DNA of 64,000 nucleotides from Streblospio benedicti (Eukaryota > Annelida > Polychaeta > Spionida > Spionidae), in the NCBI GenBank assembly GCA_019095985.1, contig CM032664.1, positions 57,274,562-57,338,561 of the forward strand, read 5' to 3'. The notes below the pieces were generated by a model. That model ran no database searches. It was not told where the DNA came from and saw only the letters and a program-made list of their open reading frames with translations. Made by a program: the position numbers and the translations under genes. Shown here piece after piece: positions 57,883 to 64,000 of the stretch (position 1 is its first letter; every line of letters starts with the position of its first letter).

Positions 57883-57930
57883 CGATTAATAATGACCTAT
57901 ATTGAAAATACCACGACAATGTAATAGAAT
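57883..57930 (-). pseudogene. Remnant of TINAGL exon 5 end beside inverted intron 5
   Basis: The minus strand reads cgtggtattttcaatatag then gtcattattaatcg, aligning with the last about 20 bases of exon 5 and its donor on the plus strand (cgtgggcattttccacaatag, gttattattaatca). Upstream of this the similarity to exon 5 fades and no open reading frame for QGNCGSSW is seen. Either exon 5 is decayed in this copy or the homology breaks here. Confidence 0.5.
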
Positions 57931-60097
57931 TACATGCTACTTGTAAGACAATAAAAATTTCATTAGGATATTAAATCTATAATGTTATTTTCACTTTAGG
58001 TATACATGCTTTTGCTCGACTACATACAATACCCTGTTATATGTAAGTGATAAACAATCAGGTGATCGTGGTGATGGAGAGGCCGTTATGGTGTCAGGGT
58101 TTGTGATGTGCTGGTGAACAAATGGGTCTTAGGCTCCTCTATTAAATTTAATTGCGTGCAGTAAATATTAGATTTTGCATTTGCATCTAGGGGTGGCATC
58201 GATCACAAGTATGGACTTTGAGTGGGACACCGTGGTGTGTGTGTGTGTGTGTGCGTGTGTGGTGCGTGCGGGTGCGTGTTTTGTTTTGTACATGGACACC
58301 GGCACAAATGGCTGTCAGTTGGTCTATAAATATAGGGTGGGGAACAGCTGCCAGGTCATCGGTGCGAGTCCCGTGGGGTTATAAGTATTGGCCTGTGATT
58401 GCATATAGCAAATTGGCCTGTGATTGCAGATCGCTTTCCATTCGCTGTAGTGTCGCCTTTCATTTGAGTATCAGAGTAATTGACACACAAAAATACTCCG
58501 CCGTGGAGCAGAGCACATTTCATCAAACTTTATGGCAACCAAAAAGTTTTGTTGGAAGAGTACTGTATTGCTAGAAGTACGTGTATAACTATTTCATCTC
58601 TTAAATATTTGTGACTTTTGGCTATTAATGAATAAAGCATAAATAAGGTTTAATCAAGGCCCAAGCTCAAAGTCCTCACATTAAGGACAATCACAGAATC
58701 AGACCGATACGTGTGCCTATGTCATTGGCTAACAAAAAATCAGTTCGGAAATCAACTAACAACACAGCGGTATAATAACATAGAGCGAGGGTTCGGTTAT
58801 AAGTATAATTTTATGCTATCCTAGTGTTTATCAAGAATTGATCTAAGTAAACAATAACCATACAAGAGCACTATCACAATTAAAACTGTATGATGGAGTA
58901 AATATATGATGTCTAAAACGTATTATATACTGGTCTATGTGAATGAACTTGGTATACATATGGGTATGTGCATATACATGTACATGTGCCCTGTTAAAAG
59001 GTCGTACCATCTTAATGATAGGTCCAAGTGGGTAAATTTATTTCGGGATTGTCCGATTCGCAAGTTATTGGAGTCTATTATTTATTATTGTCATTATTCT
59101 TTATTTATTAGTCTAACACTGAATATATGTGCTGTGTAAAAGAGATCGCTGTAGACTGATGATGTGAAGAGTCCAAAGAAATAATAACACACAATTTAAG
59201 ATATCCAATATATTAATTCAAAATGCTTTTAGACATTAAAACAATGAATACAAATTATTAACATTACTAATTGTAACATTGTAGACATTCATTTTATAAA
59301 CAATGATATTTCAGAATAATGTGGAAAGTGCAACAATTATTCTACGTCTATGCAAGGTATATGCATATTTCAATATATACAAAGGAAAATGTTATTTACG
59401 ATTATATTCAATTATATAGAAATCTGCCGACCGATTTATAATCAAACTCTAAGATACCACATTTAGAAATTGATACATTTTACATCACACTTCACACTGT
59501 CCTGGCGTAGCAGAGATTTTATTAAGGTATATATGTATCGGTACATTAATTACATTTATTCACTTGTGAATATGGATGTATGTCCTAAATAAAACCATCC
59601 TTATCCTTATCATTATTAATTGATGAGTGACTCACCAACACGAGTTAATTAATTAAATATTACAACATAAACCACTCTATATCCGAAAATACAAACATCA
59701 TGTAAAAGACAAATACAGTCTTAAGATCACACTAGGTATATGGTATATGTGATATTTACAACAAACAATGAAATAGTCTTTTTGTTATTGTGTTTTTCTA
59801 TGCTATTGTAAGGTATCACAATATTTTTCAAAGTCCTAAAATTAAAGATTTTATTAACGCTTTTCAGCTCTAAAAAGCTCTAATGAGATACCTTAGAATA
59901 GCATTAACAGAAAACACAATAACTAAGAAAAGACCATGCCATGTATAGAATCCATGATCTAAATAAAAAATAATCCAACAGCTGCAAACGTTAAGCGTAA
60001 TATAGCTTGTGAAATTACATGACTTGCAAAATATTATCCGAAATGTCCCCATTCCAACGTTCAGAGAAACAAATTTGTCTTTATTATGAGTGCTTGA
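57931..60097. other. Non-coding AT-rich region
   Basis: No gene recognised on either strand. It contains a short GT/GTGC microsatellite (58232-58275), a tandem ttggcctgtgattgca (58389 and 58412), and the motif gtagactgatgatg (about 59150) that echoes sites at 29110, 32079 and 49833. Confidence 0.5.
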
Positions 60098-60311
60098 AAC
60101 TACAATTCCGTGGCCACACGTGGATTATTTGAGCTGGAAACTGGAGAGTTCTTGAAATATTTTCTGTCTTTCACAAGATCATTGTCAAACGATTCTATCT
60201 CTGCACTGGATGCTGTCAGACTATTGAGAATGATGGACAGTCATCCCATCAGCCTATTGAGAGTCAAGGTCGCCGATGCCACTTCCAGCTCTCGGGCTAG
60301 TGATGATGAAA
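60098..60311 (+). CDS. Unrecognised exon-like open frame
   Basis: Open frame reading GLFELETGEFLKYFLSFTRS, then LSNDSISALDAVRLLRMMDS and HPISLLRVKVADATSSSRAS. A good donor GTAAGG follows at 60312 (cacga|gtaagg). The start is unclear: no ATG in frame, and the nearest candidate acceptor is weak. Composition looks protein-like in an AT-rich context. No family recognised; it may be an internal exon of a plus-strand gene or chance. Confidence 0.25.
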
Positions 60312-60918
60312 TCCACGAGTAAGGTGTTTCTTTACATCTTGGGAATTTACAAACTTGTTATCCAGCATCATTGTCTGCTTTAGACACCATTCAAAATCTG
60401 AATATTACTTTGGAACGTCTTTAAAGGTTATACGAGTACAGCATAATTTGATTAACATAAAATATTACAATATACACCACACAAGATTTGAAAATATAAC
60501 CATCAACATGATTTAATTAACAACTTTAAATATTATATTACAGCATAAACCACACTTACTCTATATAACCATATATAACCATAAATATAACCACCATATC
60601 AGTAATACAATATATTGATCCATGATTAAGCTCTTTATATTGGGAATATATATTATAATATAAACCATACTTGCTCTGATAATATACATGTAGTGTTATA
60701 AGAGACTTCCGTAACTGAATATTAAAAGTCCGTTCTTATTGTTCTCTTTTGTCATCAAATCTTGATTACTTCAAGTTTTGGTATAGGATTTTAGTACATA
60801 CTTTCATTGTTATTCACATTTACTTTTGCAGTTATTCATATTATTGCGTATTCATGACATTGAGGCACATCCTATTCAAAATTCAGTATGTATGTTGACT
60901 AAGATAAGTTGAGTTGAC

Positions 60919-61971
60919 TTAGGTAAGGGCATAATACATCCAGACTGGGAGGTTTCCCTCAGGCACGGACGACACACCGATGCTGTTCCCGGGAGCGATA
61001 ATGATGCAATCACCAGATCCAGTCTGCGGACGCCTCCAGTAGAAGGACACACATCCCGGGGTGTCCATACATATCTCCGTACATTTAATCTTATTGGAGT
61101 TATGCGCAAACGAATGCAAAAGGAATGGTGACAGTGACGTCTTTGGTGGGACTGCTTTGGCTCGTGCGAACTGTTTGGTTTCCTGTGTTCTCTGGTGTGC
61201 ACATTTGGTGAGCATGTCTTGCGTGGTCATGGACGACCAGGGGTGGCCATCACATTCGGCATCATCATAAGAGAAAACAGCCATGTTGGGACCTTCCTGT
61301 TTGAGCCAGGCATTTTCACACAGACAGACATCCACACTTCTCTCCAAGTATAGCTGTGAAGTAGCAATGTTCTCGAGCAGGATCGGCGGCTGGTGGGAAA
61401 TGCCTGTGTCAGGCATGTAGAGCACCATAAGGTTTCTCATGTGAGCGGGATGTGGTAGGCTAGTGAGGTTCAGGTTTCCACCGAGACTCAGTCCTTCCAA
61501 TGCTGTTAGATGGTTAAACACGTCATTGCTGATGTGTGTAATTTTGTTACCATACAGCCGGAGACCCCTCAATGTGCTGCCTGATGCGGAGACATTAGGG
61601 AATGTAGGGAGACGATTGTATTCCAGATTCAGATGTTCCAATGCTGTCAGCTGAATAAGCATGTCATCGCTGATGTCTGTGATTTGGTTACCATTCAGTC
61701 TGAGTGCCTTCAGTGTGGTTCCCACTGGGGAGAGGTCGGGGAATGTGGTGAGTTGGTTAAAGGACATATTCAAAGTCTGCAGGTTGGTGAATCGTGTGAG
61801 CTCGGCCGTATTGACTGTTGTGAGTCCACATGAGTACATCCGGATGATCGTGGCATCAGACGCGTGGTCCGAGAATGAACACCGAGCTTTACATGCCACC
61901 ACTAGTCCCAGCAGCACGACCAGGCCCCACCGCACGAGGCGGGCGGCTTTACTTACTACACTGTCTCTCAT
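60919..61971 (-). CDS. Secreted leucine-rich-repeat protein with PAN-like C-terminus
   Basis: ATG at 61971 chosen because it starts a signal peptide (basic MRDSVVSKAARLVRWG, then GLVVLLGLVVACKA); the open frame continues 5' only from a GTG. The 350-residue product is intronless. After the signal come a short N-cap (RCSFSD), then four to five LRRs (LQTLNMSFNQLTTFPDLS; LKALRLNGNQITDISDD; LEHLNLEYNRLPTFPNVS; LRGLRLYGNKITHISND; LEGLSLGGNLNLTSLP), a Cys-containing C-cap (DVCLCENAWLKQE), and a segment with C-T-E-I-C-x4-GCVSFYWRR resembling a PAN/apple module. There is no transmembrane helix or GPI-like tail, so it is probably secreted. LRR+PAN proteins of this kind are common in expanded invertebrate families, often with recognition roles; the function here is unknown. 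Confidence 0.8.
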   Translation of the reverse strand: MRDSVVSKAARLVRWGLVVLLGLVVACKARCSFSDHASDATIIRMYSCGLTTVNTAELTRFTNLQTLNMSFNQLTTFPDLSPVGTTLKALRLNGNQITDISDDMLIQLTALEHLNLEYNRLPTFPNVSASGSTLRGLRLYGNKITHISNDVFNHLTALEGLSLGGNLNLTSLPHPAHMRNLMVLYMPDTGISHQPPILLENIATSQLYLERSVDVCLCENAWLKQEGPNMAVFSYDDAECDGHPWSSMTTQDMLTKCAHQRTQETKQFARAKAVPPKTSLSPFLLHSFAHNSNKIKCTEICMDTPGCVSFYWRRPQTGSGDCIIIAPGNSIGVSSVPEGNLPVWMYYALT

Positions 61972-62050
61972 TTCAAATATCCGAGTAATCCGTCTGTGTT
62001 CTGTCACCGTGATGAGCAGTCGCTGGTTGAGCGTCCGCTGCTGGTGGCGG

Positions 62051-62152
62051 TGACGTCGCTGTCACTGAATCTTATACCGACGGCAGCAGAGGCGGTGGGC
62101 GGAGCCAACAAGCGGCGGAGAGCGGGGTCGGGGAGCAGCAGCAGGTTATTGG
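62051..62152 (-). promoter_or_regulatory. Promoter elements of the LRR gene
   Basis: On the minus strand, upstream of the ATG at 61971: TATAAG (62071-62076), a GC-box core CCGCCC (62097-62102), CCAAT (62148-62152), and a CRE-like TGACGTC palindrome core at 62051-62057 below the TATA. Distances are normal for a TATA promoter with a leader of about 70 bases. Confidence 0.45.
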
Positions 62153-62229
62153 TTGCCAGGGATAAAAATCTGACGCTGATGTGTATGTGGCCCACGTGGT
62201 ATATTGGAACATAGAATGAACGTTCTTAA

Positions 62230-62905
62230 CGAGCAAATCATGTAAATAGGTTTAGAAATAGTTCAGAAAGTGAATAATCAAAACGGTGATCTGCGGTCAT
62301 TCATGACCACAAATTAAAGATACCGTTGGGGAGCTCAAGGGCTCAACAATGGTGTATAGTAACGTGATAGGTTGTAACCTTTTTTGCACATTTTTTGGTC
62401 TTCAATAAGGGATTGTTCATAAATGAACCATCCATCGTTTTTTTTCCTGTTTTTTTTTAGCTTTTTTTAAAACCAACGTGAACATTCATAGCACCCTATA
62501 AATACATCTTGATTACCAGAAACAATTTCTCCTAAATCACATTTTGGACATGTTTTGCATCACGTTTGCCTCCAATTCAAAGTTGATTTTTCTTTTCAAT
62601 GATCCTTTCTTGCCACACTTACTACTTACAGGAATGGTAGATTTTTTTCGTATTCATTTAGTTTGAAAATTGTCTTTTGTTGGATTTGACATTCTTTACT
62701 TTCTTTTTATCATCTTTTTCTTTCAATCTTTCTAGTTTTTCCAACCGTTTCTTCTCTCTGATCATCATCCTTTCCATATTTTCTTTTTCGGCTAAATCTT
62801 TTGCCTCTTGCTTCTGTGCAAATAGGTTGTTTGCAAATAGGTTTATGTGTATATAGTATATAAGTATATAGTGTATAGTATATGATTTGAGTAGTATGGA
62901 TGGGC
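62230..62905. other. Intergenic region, nothing recognised
   Basis: AT-rich with T runs (62430-62465). A Lys/Glu-rich frame can be read on the minus strand around 62690-62820 (K/E/R pattern opposite ttctttttcggctaaatc); it is short and unsupported. Confidence 0.4.
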
Positions 62906-63046
62906 GATAATCAAACCTCGTAAATCAAATTAATTGATTTTGACAGCTCAAGGTCACTGCCCAGACGGTGCGGGGTCACGGAGTGCAGGTGGGCGTGACC
63001 TTGAGCTGTCAAAATCAATTAATTTGATTTACGAGGTTTGATTATC
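62906..63046. repeat. Perfect inverted repeat, 52-base arms, 37-base loop
   Basis: 62906-62957 is the exact reverse complement of 62995-63046. It starts gataatcaaacctcgtaaat and ends tacgaggtttgattatc. The arm base carries AAGGTCAC/GTGACCTT. The loop is GC-rich (62958-62994). Confidence 0.95.
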
Positions 63047-63059
63047 AGCTCGGTCTGAG

Positions 63060-63490
63060 GTGTGAGGATGGGGAAGCTGCACGAGGCGTGGTAACCTGCG
63101 AGGGTGCACCATCGCTGGATGAGTGAAACAGGCGGGTTTTTTGGTCGGCTTACGAACTGAAAAGGGCGGGAGCGAGGGGGCAGCGCACCGTCGCTGGATG
63201 AGGGAAACAGGAGCTTTTGCGAGTACAACCACGGCGCAAACACCGGCGCGTAGAGCAATCTCTTCTCTGTCCACCCGTGTGCTTTTTGCGAACGTGCATT
63301 GCAGGACGGCGCGCCGACGAATATTCCCGCAACATCACTATCCCGCCTCAATTGCCCACACTCTACGTGCGGAGATGCGCGCCGGCCCCAGGAAAAGGAC
63401 GGCCCGCCCCTTCTTTCAGGGCGGATTTTCAAACATTCACCGCTTTTGCGAGTATAGTCACGGCGCAAACACCGGCGCGTAGAGCATATT
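63060..63490. repeat. GC-rich block with internal direct repeats
   Basis: gcttttgcgagta(c/t)a(a/g)(c/t)cacgg with following gcgcaaacaccggcgcgtag occurs at 63213-63257 and 63442-63486 (43 of 45 bases match). gcacc(a/g)tcgctggatgag with ggaaacagg-like ends occurs at 63103 and 63186. Open frames on both strands are GC-driven and share no known domain. Confidence 0.75.
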
Positions 63491-63506
63491 TAAAATCGGT
63501 TATTGT

Positions 63507-64000
63507 GATGGAGACCATTGCAATGGCCTGATAGCACATAAAACTTATTAAGTATTGAATAGACACACCACACCTAGCAAAAAACATTAAATTCCAAACA
63601 TACTATTCATATAAATGATATTCATTGAAACAATGACCATTCTAGAGTTTGATGAATGGTGGATGCTTGCCCGTAAAGCTGCAAAAATGAATGGTAAGGC
63701 CATATGAAAATGCTGATCTTACACGCAAAAAAATGAGCATTTTGTTTGTAAAATTGATTGGACTATTGCTGTTCTACTTGTGAAATTGATAGAATTGTTG
63801 TTTTTTTCTAAAAGATATTTGCATGGACATGATTTATTTTTTAATGTTTTAATCCACCCACCCTCCCACCCCCAACACACACACGCACGCACGCACGCAT
63901 GCACACACACACACACATTGATGGTTTCAAGTTTGGAATGGGGTGTCTATGAAGAGGGCTCAACCATGTAGGGAGCAATATATCATAAGAGTTATAGTCA
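63507..64000 (+). repeat. Long direct repeat, copy 2 (cut by window end)
   Basis: Near-identical to 48486-48979; the main difference is the C tract (63854-63873). It begins abruptly at gatggagaccattgc after the GC-rich block. Confidence 0.9.

Noticed and set aside
63019-63482. 119-149-codon frames on both strands in the GC-rich block
   Set aside because: Overlapping frames on both strands caused by high GC; repeats inside the block appear in different frames, and no domain is visible.
48486-64000. The paired direct repeats as ends of one 15-kb LTR-type element
   Set aside because: The interval holds host exons 6-10 of the TINAGL-like gene, an LRR gene and many unrelated repeats, and the repeats show no LTR-like start/end or primer-binding site.

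Overview
The window is nuclear DNA from an animal with large introns and many repeats, most likely a marine invertebrate. The evidence is GT-AG introns, C2H2 zinc fingers, AT-hook and somatomedin-B domains, AATAAA poly(A) signals, AT-rich non-coding DNA (with GC-rich exons in the first half of the main gene), long CA/GT microsatellites, tRNA-derived SINEs and many MITEs. I cannot name the species. It is an unfinished assembly with a run of 100 Ns at 43506-43605.

Layout. 1-2460: 3' end of an unrecognised C2H2/AT-hook nuclear protein gene and its 3'UTR. 3601-4602: the last two exons of an ECHDC1-like ethylmalonyl-CoA decarboxylase gene. 4700-9690: repeats, including one MITE nested in another. 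9693-43110 (+): exons 1-5 of a TINAG/TINAGL1-like gene (signal peptide, somatomedin-B, Cys-rich linker, start of a cathepsin-B-like domain); intron 1 is about 25 kb. Intron 4 holds a small unspliced ORF on the opposite strand with a good promoter. After the gap come a broken Polinton-type capsid fragment, a GIY-YIG retroelement fragment, tandem repeats and SINEs. Exons 6-10 of a TINAGL-type gene then follow on the MINUS strand (56572 down to 53209). 60919-61971 (-) is a single-exon gene for a secreted LRR plus PAN-like protein. The end of the window has a perfect 52-bp-arm hairpin, a GC-rich block with internal repeats, and a second copy of a sequence already seen at 48.5 kb.

Main result. The plus-strand exons 1-5 and minus-strand exons 6-10 join in the correct phase at every junction and give a 581-residue TINAGL-like protein. 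The catalytic Cys is Ser, His and Asn are kept, and there is an unusual Lys/Arg-rich tail of about 120 residues. The intron-5 sequence before the gap reappears inverted beside exon 6, with a SINE and a TTAA-flanked MITE present only in the second copy. Either a contig was placed backwards, or this is an inverted, 5'-truncated duplicate. The loss of most of exon 5 next to the inverted intron keeps both options open.

The best candidate for something undescribed is the 112-codon ORF at 41443-41781 (-), with TATA, two CCAAT boxes and CRE-like sites upstream, inside the host intron.
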